A stretch of 64,000 nucleotides of DNA, taken from Ascarosepion bandense. Taxonomy: Eukaryota; Mollusca; Cephalopoda; Sepiida; Sepiidae. Every line of letters begins with the position of its first letter. The stretch's first letter is position 1. A program made the position numbers and the translations under genes. The notes below the pieces were generated by a model that saw only the letters and a list, made by a program, of their open reading frames with translations, did not search any database and was not told the DNA's origin. The DNA is taken from positions 381,001-445,000 of the forward strand of contig JBBBDQ010001294.1 in NCBI GenBank assembly GCA_037127315.1. The letters are read 5' to 3'. Shown here in pieces: positions 51,916 through 63,376 of this stretch.

Positions 51916-52345
51916 GGTCCTTACGTATTATCGGGAGGACCTTTAAAAAAACGACTCAAAAATTAAAGTAAATTATTTATTGAAACGGTTAAAACAATAA
52001 AATAACATTACATTTGTAATTCCGGAGGCCAGAACGTCGCAATTGCTTCCAAAAGTGACTCAAAGACATCAGTACAGGCAACATGCTTCCGCCACATGAA
52101 TTCGGCCAAATACGACTCCAAATGGTGACGTGCAGTGCCACAGTGCTTCTTGTTTTGCCACTTTGTCGATCCCCATAGGCGTTCCACTGTCTGCGTATGA
52201 GCCCCGGTGTTCGAATCCACAAAGTTGTACTTGTGGTTGACGTTGAGGTGATGAAAGCCTGATTTTTCCAGTTCCTTGGTGTTATAAGCGGGGAAAAAAA
52301 AGAAAAAGTAAAAATCAAAGGTCCTCCCGATAATACGTAAGGACC
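51916..52345 (-). mobile_element. Merlin (IS1016-like) nonautonomous DNA transposon
   Basis: 430 bp with a 29-bp perfect TIR beginning ggtccttacgtattatcggg, flanked by the 8-bp duplication cagaaatc (51908-51915 and 52346-52353). The interior encodes the C-terminal part of an IS1016/ISXO2-type transposase. GG-ends, 8-bp duplication and this transposase define the Merlin superfamily. The clean ends and open frame suggest a comparatively young insertion. Confidence 0.9.
52005..52345 (-). pseudogene. Merlin transposase C-terminal part
   Basis: An uninterrupted minus frame from the TIR to a stop at 52005-52007. It contains GFHHLNVNHKYNFVDSNTGA, HTQTVERLWGSTKW, HCGTARHHLESYLAEFMWRK and VFESLLEAIATFW. 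VNHxxNFVDPxTGAHTQxxE and SYLxEFMWR are hallmark blocks, with the last acidic catalytic residue lying in this half. The N-terminal zinc-binding region and the first catalytic Asp residues are deleted, and no start codon suits it. It is not a functional gene. Confidence 0.85.
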
Positions 52346-52379
52346 CAGAAATCTAATATTCCATCTGTGTGGCACTCAT

Positions 52380-52785
52380 AAAATTTTATAATTCTTGCTG
52401 CTTTGTCATTTCCATGGCAACTGCTCTGATGAGCTTTTTTTTCCTGGTACCCTGACCACATGAATCTACATGTCCTACTAGACTGACATCTAGATCCCAC
52501 CCCTTTTACTCTTGAAATAATTAAATATACCTCTTTTCTACTTTTACAGTTTCTTTTCTTGCACTTCTAGCCTGTGGAACTCCCTTCCATTTAATTATTT
52601 CCCTGATAGCTACAAAAGTTTAAATACAATGTCAATTGCCATCTTCTATCTTCTTGAATCTTCACTATCTTTTATTCTTTCACCAAAATCCTTTGTACTT
52701 TATTTTTTCTCTCACTATAACTCTCTGCACGCCAGTAGTGGTTCTGCCTTGCTTGGGGTGAAATAATACAAAAAAAAATAAACAA
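52380..52785 (+). mobile_element. LINE A 3' fragment
   Basis: Plus strand from atttccatggcaactgctct through tctagcctgtggaactccct (LWNSL-type) to the tail tgcctt-gcttggggtgaaa. 5'-truncated. Confidence 0.75.
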
Positions 52786-52894
52786 ATTGAAGAATATAAC
52801 TAGTAAAACAATTCTTGTTAAACTCTTTCATAAATATTAAAGACCAGTGAAGGGAATGTTGGAAGTTTCCCTAAAGACGAGAAAAAAATAAAAA

Positions 52895-53255
52895 CAGCAA
52901 AAATGTGGTTCTACAGAAGAATATTGAAAATTCTATAGATGGAGTGAATAAACAACCAGGAAGTCTTAAAGAAAATGGCAACAGAAAGAACACTTTGGAT
53001 CAAAATCAGGAAAAGACTACTGAAATTCCTTGGACATATAACAAGGAAGGAGGGCTTGGTAACCCTAACCCTCATGGGTCATATTGAGAATAAGATAGGG
53101 AAAAGGAAGCAAGTTATTTACTGATGAACTTCTGTGAACAGATACTTGAATGAAGGTGGGGCCTTTGCAAAAAAAGGAAAATTACTAAAAGCAACTCAAA
53201 ATAGAAAATTGTGAAGATCTCCTACATCCTGAAGGGATATGGCACATAGAAGAAG
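52895..53255 (+). mobile_element. LINE B (RTE-like) 3' end with its tail
   Basis: Plus: WFYRRILKI-type start, KKMATERTLW, IRKRLLKFLGHITRKEGL, then ctcctacatcctgaagggat, ending ggcacatagaagaagaag. This shows that the family's 3' tail is an AAG/GAA trinucleotide run, as in the copy at 58575. Confidence 0.68.
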
Positions 53256-54464
53256 AAGGTTAGCCATTGTGCTACCCAGTGGGCAAGAATACCTTCCATC
53301 ATGTATTCAAGGAGCATATGACATGGAGATAAGTAGATTAAACATAGTTTTGGGTATGATGCTGGGGTTGTAGGTTTTGTGCGTATTTTTAAGTAAAGGT
53401 GTGTTTTCGATATTTAAACAAAAAAGACAGAAGAAGCATACAAAAAAACATGGAGTTTCTACTATAAACATTTATTTCTTTTTATGATGAATGCATTTAA
53501 ACAAAATTAAATGTTTCTTGAATGTGACCATTTTCTTTTTGGTTCTGAAATGATTGATGGAAGTAAGGATATGAATAGGTAAACAACAAAGACAGTCAGT
53601 GTTTCTTCAATGATAATGAAAGTCCCGTCTTAACCTCAGCTTTTTGTGTTGACCAATTATCCAAAGACTTTAAATCAACTAAAGACTGTTTATATTATTA
53701 CATAGAAAATGCGGGCATGCAAAGTAATATTCTTAAGATTATTTTAAACCTGGAAAAGAACAGGACAAGTAAATTAAACTTGGAAAAGTAAAGGACAAGA
53801 TATTATAGTGAGGTGAAAATAAGAAATTTCTTAAAATATTGCTGCTAAAAATAAAATTAAATGCAATATTTTAAGTAAGAATTTCTTTTATTTTTTACTT
53901 CACTAAATTATCTTCTCTACATTTCCAGGTTTAATATTTAATGATTTTTTTTTAGGCATTGCTATTAATTTAATATAAATTTAATGCTGAAAACAGCATT
54001 CAAAAATATTAAGAAAAAAAATTATATACAATTGATTAAAAAAAAATTGATTATTTACAGTTAATTCTGATAATCAATTCTGATATAAAATGATAATTAA
54101 TAAGCAAAGTTTGACTGACAAAAATGATAAAAGATATCATTAGAATTTAAATGTTAAAATTCACATGCAAAAATATCAAACAGAAAAAAATTATAAAGAA
54201 TAAGATTTATTATTAAAAGTGTTAGTCACTCACTTATGTACTTATGTAGTTAGTCTCCCTTTTTAGACTTCACATATTTTGATGCAACTTTTTTCTACTG
54301 AACTGAAATTCAAACTTTTTTTTCAGAATGTAGCTAAGGAGATGTCCTATCTAACTGTAAACTGTTTGAAATTTGATTGAGAATTGAATTAGTGGTGAAG
54401 CTTGAAAGCTGCTTAGATTCACTTAATGTTGGACTTAAGAATATATTCAACCACTGTTAGAGTT
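53256..54464. other. Unassigned AT-rich stretch
   Basis: Includes a ~165-bp direct-repeat partner (53365-53530) of 55125-55258: ggttttgtg-gcat-ttt, gtgtttt-cgatatttaaaca, acatttatttctttt. Otherwise nothing recognised. Confidence 0.4.
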
Positions 54465-54920
54465 GAATGATTTACACTGTTCAGACTGTTGTCTTCATCT
54501 TTATTGCCATGTTTACAAAGTTTTGGTCATTGTATGTTCCTGCCTTCTTCATGTGTTAGAAATTTTGACTGAACTCTTTATTTCCGTCACTATGGTATAT
54601 AATACACATTATATCCACTGAATATAGGCATTGGTTAGTTCCAGTGATTTAACCAAAAGAGTTGTGAGTTCAATACCTGTTAACAGTGGTAAAAATAACT
54701 TAGAGAGTTGAGTTAAAGGGAAGCAACTACATGGCATTTAGAGGTCGCATCACATATGAAATAAGAGTTATATACTCCAGTGATCAAAATAAAAGGTTTG
54801 ATTCAAAATTTCTGGCACCTAAAGATGTCTGAAATGTCATAAACATGACAATAAAGATGAAGACAACAGTCTGAACAGTGTAAATAGCGTAAATTCTACC
54901 TCATCTAAGAAGTACAGACA
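54465..54920 (+). mobile_element. Family F element (good copy)
   Basis: The left arm tttacactgttcagactgtt is answered by aacagtctgaacagtgtaaa at the right, an exact 20-bp reverse-complement match within longer diverged arms. The core holds ggcattggttagttcc and gttgtgagttcaatacctg, the tRNA-like A and B boxes. Confidence 0.75.
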
Positions 54921-55254
54921 AATTCTAAAGGCTATTTTTGACTCAATTAATTTTAATTAATGTACATGTATGTAAATTTAAATGATTTATTTAACAGATA
55001 TCCATGTTTTCTTTATATTTATCTGATTACTGTTTGGAATTCAAACGTTTTAATATTAAAAAAAACCTGGTTGACAGAATTTCCTACACATTACGTCGGA
55101 CAAGCACATGTAAATTGCGGATGATAACAAGGCTGTGGGTTTTGTGAGCATTTGTTTAGATGAATGTGCATTTTCATTATTTAAACAAAGAAAATAAAAG
55201 AAACACTGCTATGTACATTTATTTCTTTTATGTTTAACAAAGTTAAATGTCTTT

Positions 55255-55680
55255 TGAGTATTTATATTATTCACAATGCTTGAATTGTTGTCCTAATCTT
55301 TAATGCCATATTCATAACATCATACACTCCAAACTTCTTGAGGTTCTCAAGGACATATATCTCAGTAGTTAAAATCATTGGTTGGATACTGTGACTTGAT
55401 CCAAAGGGTTGTGAGTTCATTACCTGGTTACAGCACATGGTGAAGAAAAACTTAAAGAGTTGAGTTAAATGAAAATAACTAACACATCTAGAAGTGGCAT
55501 GACTCTTGGAACGAGAACAATCTCATCCATTGATAAAAATAAAGAGTTTGGTTTAAAATTCTAGTCATCTGAAGAAGGTTAGAGCACACAATGGCTGAAA
55601 CATTATGAATATGTCAATAAAGATGAGGATAACATTCTGAACAATGTAAAAGATGTAAATAGTATAAATAATTACAATAC
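55255..55680 (+). mobile_element. Family F element leading into a terminal-repeat array
   Basis: Same plan as 54465: left arm ttattcacaatgcttgaatt, core gttgtgagttcattacctgg, gaagaaggttagagcacaca, right arm aagatgaggataacattctg. Its right end continues as the tandem array. Confidence 0.65.
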
Positions 55681-56160
55681 CTCATCTCAGAAGTATAGAC
55701 AAATATTGAAAGTGCATATTGCAATAAAGTTGAGGACAACAGTCTGAATAATGTAAATAGTGAAAAAAGTTACAATACCTCATCTCAGAAGTATAGACAA
55801 ATATTGAAAGTGCATATTGCAATAAAGTTGAGGACAACAGTCTGAATAATGTAAATAGTGAAAAAAGTTACAATACCTCATCTCAGAAATATAGACAAAT
55901 ACTGAAGGTGCATATGACAATAAAATTGAGGACAAAAGCCCAAACAATGTAAATAATGTAAATAATTATAGTGCTTTTCTCAGAAATATAGACAGATATT
56001 AAAGGTGAATATGGCAACAAAGATGAAGACAATATTCCAAACAATGTAAATAGTGTAAATAATTACAATAACTCATCTCAGAAATATAGGCAAATATTGA
56101 AGATGTATATGGCAATAAAGATGAGGACAACAGTTCAAATAATGTAAATAGTGTAAATCC
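55681..56160. repeat. 98-bp tandem array of the family F right end
   Basis: ctcatctcag and its variants occur at 55681, 55779, 55877, 55974 and 56072 (spacing 97-98 bp). Each is followed by tatagacaaatattgaa, aataaagttgaggacaacag and tctgaataatgtaaatagtg. The units are copies of the F right terminus, amplified in place. Confidence 0.85.
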
Positions 56161-56163
56161 CTT

Positions 56164-56438
56164 GTTCCCTGTTTAGGATGCGGTTTCCGGTTTTCTCTTT
56201 TCTAATCTTCTCACTGTTTTTTTGTTTTTTTTCAATTGGAGTAGATAGACTAAATTATTACCCGGTTCACACTCCACCCACATCTATTGAACAGGTGAAG
56301 AGGCTCATCCTTTGTTTCCTGTTTAGGATGCAGCTTCCAGTTTCCTCTTTTCTAATCTTCTCACTCTTATGTAGCCCCCTGTACATCAGTGGCATTACCG
56401 CCTTGCTTGGTGTGATATGATTAAAAAAAATAAATAAA
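56164..56438 (+). mobile_element. LINE A 3' end inserted in the F-end array
   Basis: Ends tagccccctgtacatcagtg, then cttgcttggtgtgatatgat and an A-run with aaataaataa. The array resumes right after (attacaatatcttatctcag, 56439-56475). Inside, tttaggatgc-g/a-g... ttttctaatcttctcac is present twice (about 56172 and 56323), a ~151-bp partial duplication. Confidence 0.75.
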
Positions 56439-56739
56439 TAATTACAATATCTTATCTCAGAAATATAGGCATATGTCTCTTGAGTATGCACATTTTACTT
56501 TTGGGCTTAGAAATAATCTTTTGGGAGTAATGGGTGAAGATGGTTGAGATAAAGTCAGCCTTGTACTGATTTGAGATGACCAAAGTTCTACTTCATAAGT
56601 AGGACTGCCGATTGATCTCATTGGAAAGTGGAAAAGATTAAGACTCTGTGCTTTCCAGAAGTGGGATCATAAAATTGTACATGCGACCAGAAACTTCTTC
56701 CAGATTCTTTTTAACTTTATAACATTGCACCTCCTCTGG

Positions 56740-57480
56740 TTAACTCACAACAGACCTCAAGTGGAATGATTATCGAATCCATAGCTAAATGCACTAAGAA
56801 GGCCAGTTCCATGTGTAGGGCCAGGAAATTTTTTTAATCTGAAACCATCCTGCACATATATAAATCTACCATCCACCCGTGCATTGAATACTGCTGCCAT
56901 ATCTGGTTGAGTGCCCATGCTATCCAACTGGGGGTCCTAGATATAATCCAATGGAGAATCTGTAATGTGATTGATCAAGCAGCTCAGATACAGTCACTTT
57001 CTTACCGGTGCAATGTGGCTTCCCTGTGTCTTTTCTACAAATGCTTTCACGGCTTCTGCTCCAATGAACTCTCTGGTGCCCCCCATGTATGAATTTACTC
57101 AAGCCATAGGATTAGTAACTAGGTTCCACCCATTTACTGTGAAACCACTAAAATGCAAATGCAAATCCTACTCCAGCAGCTTCTTTTCTCGCACTTCCCA
57201 CCTGTGAAATTCCCTTCCATTTACTTGTTTCCCCGACAACTACAATCTTCAAGAATTTAAATATAAAGTCAATAGTCATCTCCTATCTCACTAACTTGCA
57301 TCCTCTCTCTCATGCTTCTTTCTTTGTCCACTCCATTCTCATCAGTATTCTTATCCTCCTCTAACCCACTTCCTGAGACCCCGTGTAACCTGTCACTCTT
57401 TTTCATACCTTTCCTCCTATGTAACCCCCTGCACACCAGTGGCAGTAAACTGCCTTGCCTGAGGTGATATGATTAAAAAA
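56740..57480 (+). mobile_element. LINE A 3' end with RT C-terminus
   Basis: Plus frames: DLKWNDY, CIEYCCHIWLSAHAIQLGVL, RICNVIDQAAQIQSLSYRCN, then VASLCLFYKCFHGFCSNELS, and SFFSRTSHL-NSLPFTCFPD. Tail gaggtgatatgattaaaaaa. One of the better-preserved 3' ends. Frameshifts near 57080. Bases 56476-56739 hold nothing recognised. Confidence 0.82.
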
Positions 57481-58246
57481 ACAAAAAACAAAAAAAAACA
57501 AAAAACTTGCATCATGGAAAAATTATTTAATTTTTTTATTATTATTTTATTTATTGGTTTTCTTTCATTTTTTTCTCTCAGTGTCAAGGTATGATGGTAT
57601 CACAGTCATTACTTTTACATACTGACACCACCAAACTTTTGGCATGTTAGTGTAATCATTATGACTAAGATACCTGTTGTATTGATTTCAACACTGTCAT
57701 ATCTGCCTTCTTGTATGGAAGAATTTCTTTTCACTTTTTCCATTTTTTCACAAAAGAAAACTTTCTAATGGCCCAAGTCAACTTGAACAATATGCAATAG
57801 TTTTCTTTCTTTGATTACTGAATTCTACAACTACATAGCTGACAAATCAAAGTGACATTTACAATTTCAGTGATGTTTGATGTTGGTTCATTCCACCTTC
57901 AGATTGACCAACAATATTCTTCCTTTTGAACTCTGGCAATTCCTGTTCTTCTGAAGAATGAGACATCGCAAAAAGATTTGGAAGTTATTTCTCTTTAGAT
58001 TTGATAGCAAAGTGAGGACATTGTCAATGAGAATACTTTTTTTTTAAATTGAATATCTGACTAAAATATGGATGTCTGAAAATTTATCTGTCCTAATCAG
58101 ATTTACATTTTGGTTATGTCCAGGTTGGATTAAAATAGTTCCAGGTGAGAAAAAGTAGAGAATACATATTTGAAATACAAGGTAATCCTAAAGTCTATTC
58201 ATGGAAGAAATCTCATTAACTACATTTTATTTACCTCCACAGATTA
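57481..58246. other. Unassigned stretch
   Basis: Opens with the A-rich LINE tail. The rest has no recognised content. Confidence 0.35.
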
Positions 58247-58566
58247 AACATGTTTAAATTTGTTGAAAGAATAAAGGACTGAATTCTTTTTTTGGGGTAT
58301 GCTAACGGAGAAGGTGTACTCAATGAAAATCGCAGATGCAACACACTTTACTGAATACATAAAGAATGAATATGCTAAAATTTATAGTAATGTGTTCTTA
58401 TTGCATCAAGTTCACATGAATCTTGCAAAGCGTATCGACCTTTGAAAATCATATTGAAGATTTTATTTGTTAACATTCCAATTCAATAAAATGTTCTTGC
58501 AAATTTTATTTCTTGAAAATATACATTTATGCTTATATGTCCAGAATTTAGGGACACCCTGTAAAA
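58247..58566 (+). mobile_element. Family J: 3' end of a Tc1/mariner-superfamily transposon (copy 1)
   Basis: Shares with 59289-59648 tttaaatttgttgaaagaat, gtgtactcaatgaaaatc, catcaagttca, and the terminal block cttatatgtccagaatttag followed by ggacaccctgta. CACCCTGTA at the border is a typical TIR end of DUF4817-like elements. The frame before it (QVHMNLAKRID) resembles a transposase C-terminus. Confidence 0.55.
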
Positions 58567-58569
58567 TAA

Positions 58570-59060
58570 TTATATCACATAGAAGAAGAAGAACTCAAAC
58601 TATGTGCCCTGTCCCTTCAGGAAGTAGGCGATCATGGCCCTCCACGTCTCCCTATCCCTTGTGGCCCTTAGCATGTTTGTTCCTGTTACTCCTGGTAACC
58701 CCCGTTCCGTCATCCACCCGACCAGGCCATGCAAATATGTTATCCGCTGCCTTCCTCTGTCTCTCTTTCCCTCTACCTGGCCAGTCAGTATCAGGTTCTC
58801 CAAGCTCTCCTTCCTCATTGTGTGTCCCAGGAACTTCAGTTGTCTCTTCCTGATGCTCGGTATTAATTTCCTTTTGGTTGCCATTTTTTCCAACACCTCA
58901 TCGTTGCTTGCATGTTCAGTCCACGATATCCGCAGCATCCTTCTGTATAACCACATTTCCGCTGCTTTCAGTTTTGTCCTCATTTTCGATGATATTGTCC
59001 AGCACTCACTGCCGTATTGAAGAACTAACATCACATAGCAATAAATTTCACCATCTTTCT
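58570..59060 (-). mobile_element. LINE B (RTE/BovB-like), best-preserved copy
   Basis: A 144-codon minus frame: LQYGSECWTISSKMRTKLKA, AAEMWLYRRMLRISWTEHAS, IRKRQLKFLGHTMRKESLEN, GKRDRGRQRITYLHGLVGWM and ETWRAMIAYFLKGQGT to a stop, then an AAG-type tail on the coding strand. This is the conserved post-RT C-terminus of RTE-type LINE ORF2. The RT domain itself is not present (5' truncation). Confidence 0.75.
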
Positions 59061-59288
59061 CTTCAGTTTTTTTAACTAGTGAAGCACTACTTCCTCAAGG
59101 CACTTGATGGAGGCCTTGTGGGAAGATGAATAGAGGCTTAATGAAGTCATCACTAGTGATTACCATAAAACAACTTTGTAATCACTCTTAGACTCAGCCA
59201 ACTCTTTCTGAATCCTCTGCACTGGCCTTAATGCAGTTAATTGCATCATGGGTCTCTTTTTTTCACAGACAGTACCCAGTTGACTATA

Positions 59289-59648
59289 TATGTTTAAATT
59301 TGTTGAAAGAATAAAGAATTGACTTGTTTTTTTGGGTTATGCTAATGGAGGAAGTGTACTCAATGAAAATCACAGATGCAACACACAGATGCAACACACA
59401 GATGCAACACACCTAGTTGAATGCATAAAGAGTGATTGTGTTAAAGTTGAAAGTAATTGGGAGTTATTACATCAAGTTCATGAGAATCTTGCAAAGTTAA
59501 TCAACCTTTGCAGCACAAATGATGGAAACAATACTGAAGATGTTATTTGTTGATATTCCAATTAAATAAAATTTTGTTGAAAATTGCATTTCTTGAAAGT
59601 ATGCATTTTGTGCCTATGTGTCCAGATTTTAGGAACACCGTGTAGAAT
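59289..59648 (+). mobile_element. Family J transposon 3' end (copy 2)
   Basis: Direct repeat of 58247-58566. The plus frame gives HLVECIKSDCVKVESNWELL, HQVHENLAKLINLCSTNDGN, then VIC and a stop. A 13-bp word (cacagatgcaaca) is repeated three times near 59371-59409. End ggaacaccgtgta. Confidence 0.55.
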
Positions 59649-60105
59649 GATAACATCATGTAGTTTTAATTCACTTGAGAGAGAATCAATTTCACTGTCT
59701 TTCTAGTCAATTATTTGGCAACAATAAATCACTTCTTTTCTCTTCTCTATCTCGCATGCTCTTACAATTTGTCCACCACAAAAAAAAAAAAACAAATACT
59801 TGACTATGTGTTGATCATAAGATCTAAAACAATTTCATCTTCTTTCATTAGTAATGCAAATTTTATATTCTTTTTCGACGGTTGGAAATTTGTATGTTAC
59901 CAGCAAAATCTTATATTTACGAGAATATATTGTTCTAAAATATCCGCCTTATAAGCGGCAATCTTTTTATTTTTTTTCTTTAGATATCTTTGCATTCAAT
60001 ACATGTGCAAAGACTTTGTGCTGGGAATAAGTATTTGATTTTTCCTTCATTGCTCTGACCACATATCACTACTAAAAATATATTTTGTGAGATAGATATC
60101 CAAAC
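59649..60105. other. Unassigned AT-rich stretch
   Basis: No repeat of this window and no recognised coding motif. Confidence 0.35.
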
Positions 60106-60345
60106 CTGTATGTGTGTGGAGTCATATACCCAACTCAATATGTGTGCATCTATACACCAAACCCAATGTATATGTGCAATTATACACTAAACACAATGTA
60201 TGTGTGCAGTTATGCATTTCACCCAATATATGCATGGAGGTATACACTCAACCCATTATGTGTACATGTATACAACAACCCCAATATATGCATACATCTT
60301 TGCACCAACCTGATATATTTATACATCTATACCTATAATCCAATT
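60106..60345. repeat. 30-bp minisatellite, about eight units
   Basis: Units follow tatgtgtgcatctatacacc-aacccaata with drift. Because 30 is a multiple of three, frames stay open through it with a 10-residue period (VCIYTPNPMY, MCNYTLNTMY, VCSYAFHPIY). It borders the family F end at 60360. Confidence 0.85.
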
Positions 60346-60359
60346 GCACCCTGTTATGT

Positions 60360-60975
60360 TAGGTGGTCAGTTCTGAAGAAGGCAGAAACATTATCTGTCT
60401 ACATTTCTGAGATAAGGTATTCTATTTACATTGTTCAGACTGTTGTCTAAATTTACTCTTTAGTACTACAAGATGTTTTTTTGTAAATTTAGTAAATATA
60501 TTTGTTAAAATGAGATGTCAGTGTTATTTTCATTTTTGTATACTTTAGACAATTTGTCCATTGCAACCAATATATATTTAAGTAGATCAAACACAAGGAA
60601 GGTGAGAACATTATCTGTCTATATTTCTGAGATGAGGTATTGTAACTATTTACATTGTTTGTCTGTATTGCTCTATTAAGTATGCTCCAGCCTTCTTTAG
60701 GTGATGGACATTGAAATTTTGAATCAAAACCTTTTTTTAATCCACCAGTGTATATTTTTCTAGTTTTACATTCTATGCCTTTTCTGGATATCTCAGTTTA
60801 CCAGAGTAACTCAATTCTCTAAGTTTTTGTTCACCCCTGCAGTGTCCAGGTATTGAACTAACAACTCTTTGGTTCAAGTTACTGGATTATTTCAATCAAT
60901 GTTTTTATCCACTGAGGCATGAGGACTTCATAAATATAATAAAAGTAAGGATAACTGTTCAAATAATGTAAGAAG
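60360..60975 (-). mobile_element. Family F fragments
   Basis: Two F right ends in reverse (aacattatctgtctacattt, gagataaggtattctattta near 60390; aacattatctgtctatattt near 60610). The second leads into a nearly whole F element whose reversed core reads gtattgaactaacaactctt, up to about 60975. Confidence 0.6.
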
Positions 60976-61012
60976 TAAGCTTCGTTACTCAAACAGATGT
61001 AACTAAAAATAA

Positions 61013-61560
61013 ATTATTATTATTCTCCTATGTGCCATGTCCCTTCAGGACAAAGGTGATCATGGCCCTCTATATCTGCCTATCCCTTGGAGCTCTTAAC
61101 ATTTTTTCACTTGTTACCTCTTACAAACCCTGGTCTGCCATCTATTTGCTCAAGCCCATCAAGTATATCATGCATTGCTTTTACCTGTCTCACTTTCCCA
61201 CAATCTGTTCTAAGAGTACCAGATTCTCTAAGCCTTCTGTCCTCGTTACATGTCCCAGGAAGTTTAGCTGTATTTTCCTGATTTTAAGTATCAGTTCTTT
61301 TTATCCCATCCTCTCCAAAATCTTGTCGTTCGCATGTTTCATCCATGGTATCCTCAGCATCTTTCTATAGAACCATATTCCAATTGCTTTAAGTCTTTCC
61401 TTTATTTTTGATGAGATTGTCTAGCATTCAATGTCATATTGAAGGCAAGACGTTACATAATGATCCAGTAGTTTCTTCTTTGTTTCCAACAAAATTTTTC
61501 TGTCTCTCACTTCTCTACTCAGCTTTTGAAATGCATTGATATACTGTAAATTGTGCTTAT
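61013..61560 (-). mobile_element. LINE B (RTE-like) 3' fragment
   Basis: Follows the same block order as 58570-59060 (catgtcccttcaggac, gtgatcatggccctctatat, ctccatctatttgctcaag-type, ttctctaagccttctgtcct, atggtatcctcagcatcttt). Diverged, and extends farther toward RT. Confidence 0.65.
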
Positions 61561-61699
61561 GTCAATTTACCAATCAATCAATGAAATTTTCTCAGATAAA
61601 TCAAGTTTTTTTCTAGCAGAATCAAACAATCTGTTGAAGAACTCCTAGAATGTGAAAAAGGTAAACGTTACAATCAATGGTCACATAGGTCAACAGAGA

Positions 61700-61985
61700 C
61701 GTTTTTTTAATCATATCACTACAAGCAAAGCAATAAAGTCACCAAGACACAAGGGATTATTAAGTATGAAAGAATATGAGGACAAAAGCATTATTAAGGG
61801 GCAAGAGCAATAAAAGAGCAGAAATTAAAAATACAGAAGATAATAATTTGTATAGCATCTGGTTTGGTGCTTGCCACTATGTATTTAGAGAATCTTGATA
61901 AAATCAAAAAAGAATCTGCTAAGTTATTAGTGCTTACCTGGCATTCCAGTTTCAGTTATATTTCCACCACTATAACATAGCTCAC
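61700..61985 (-). mobile_element. LINE A scraps
   Basis: ttttttaatcatatcactac starts a short 3' end in reverse. The following aatcttgataaaatcaaaaa-agaatctgc segment is another LINE A-related piece, also seen near 19815. Confidence 0.5.
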
Positions 61986-62377
61986 CTGTGTCTTTTTTTT
62001 TTTTTTTTTAATCATTTCACCCCAAGCAAGGCATTCTATTGCCACTATTGCGCATGGGGCTACATAGGGGAAGGTAAAGAGGAGGAGTGGTTAGGTGTAG
62101 TAAATATCAAAAGGAAGTTGATAGATGGGTAAGGATACAGAGGATGAGGGATAGGCAGATGGGAAGAGTGTTTGAAAGAATGGGAGCGAGTTAGTGTGTT
62201 AGGTGTATTGACCTTACATTTAAACTCCTGGAGATTGTAGCCGTCGGGGAAGCAATCATGTGGAAGGGAATTCCACAGTCGGGAAGTGCGAGAAAAGAAA
62301 CTGTTGGAGTAGAAGCTGCAGTTGCATTTTATCGGCCTTACTGTAAAAGAGTGGGATCTAGTTGCTAATCTAGTTTC

Positions 62378-63260
62378 TCATGTAAATTCATATCTAGGGG
62401 GCAGCAGTGATCCAAGTTCATTGGAGCAGAAGCCATGAAAGTATTTATAGAAGAGACACAGGGAAGCCATGTCGCGCCGGTGAGAGAGAGACTGCAGGCG
62501 GTCTGCCAAGTCGGCATCGATCACATTACAGACCCTCCGCTGTATCCTGTTGAGAAGCCCAAAGAGAAGAGCAGGAGCACCCAACCAGATATGGCAGCAG
62601 TATTCAATGCACAGGCAGATGGTAGATTTATAAATGTGCAGGATAGATTCAGACGGAAAAAACATCCGGGCCCTACACAGAGAACCGACTTTCATAGCAG
62701 TGGATTTAGCAATGGATTCAATATAGTCATTCCACTTGAGGTTCGCTGAAAGTGTGAGACCAAGGAGGCGTAGTTTTTTACTTTCTGGGAGGCAAGCCTG
62801 GTCCATGCTAATAGGAGGTTGGTGCAATTGTCTATGATGATTAATTGATAGTAGCTTTATTTTAGAAGCATTAAAATTTACAAGCCATTTCTTACCCCAG
62901 TTCACTATGGATTGGAGGTCCTTTCCAAGCTCGGCTGCAAGGTTAGCTTTGTCACCCACACCAAATTTTTGATCGAGGCGGGAATAAACTGTGGTGTCAT
63001 CGGCGTACATACCTACTTGGGATATTATGGTATCAGGGAGATCATTAATGTAGATCAGAAAGTGGGACACCCGCATTCGTATGGTAGTTCTGGGAGGCAT
63101 GTCCGTTTAATACCACTTTCAATGTGCGGTTAGATAGGAATGACTGGATTAGTTCAAACAATTGTCCAGCTATACCATAGCTCCGCAGTTTGCATATATG
63201 GCCAGCATGCCAAACTCTGTCGAATGCTTTAGAGATATCCAAGGCAACGGTTCTGTACAA
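62378..63260 (-). pseudogene. LINE A reverse transcriptase, palm to C-terminus
   Basis: Two overlapping minus frames joined by a frameshift near 63045-63100. The first gives VALDISKAFDRVWHAGHICK (motif A with catalytic Asp) and QSFLSNRTLKVVLNG. The second, 240 codons, gives INDLPD, VGMYADDTTVYSRL (motif C, YADD intact), LKWNDYIESIAKSTAMKVGS, CIEYCCHIWLGAPALLFGLL and ASLCLFYKYFHGFCSNELGS. The catalytic residues are intact but the frame is broken twice and the 5' part is gone, so it is inactive. The upstream Met is not a real start. Confidence 0.88.
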
Positions 63261-63338
63261 CCAAAATCAAACATTACCTATTGAAAGAATCTCTGTCAAA
63301 ACATAGAAATTTCTTTGTCGCAATGTACAATTAATTCA

Positions 63339-63376
<38 letters not shown>

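Noticed and set aside
60112..60450. 112-codon ORF as a secreted repeat protein
   Set aside because: It follows a drifting 30-bp minisatellite and runs into a transposon end. No start context or signal peptide supports it.
62378..63100. 240-codon ORF as a host protein-coding gene
   Set aside because: It is the RT palm and C-terminus of a 5'-truncated LINE, frameshifted upstream and without a genuine start.
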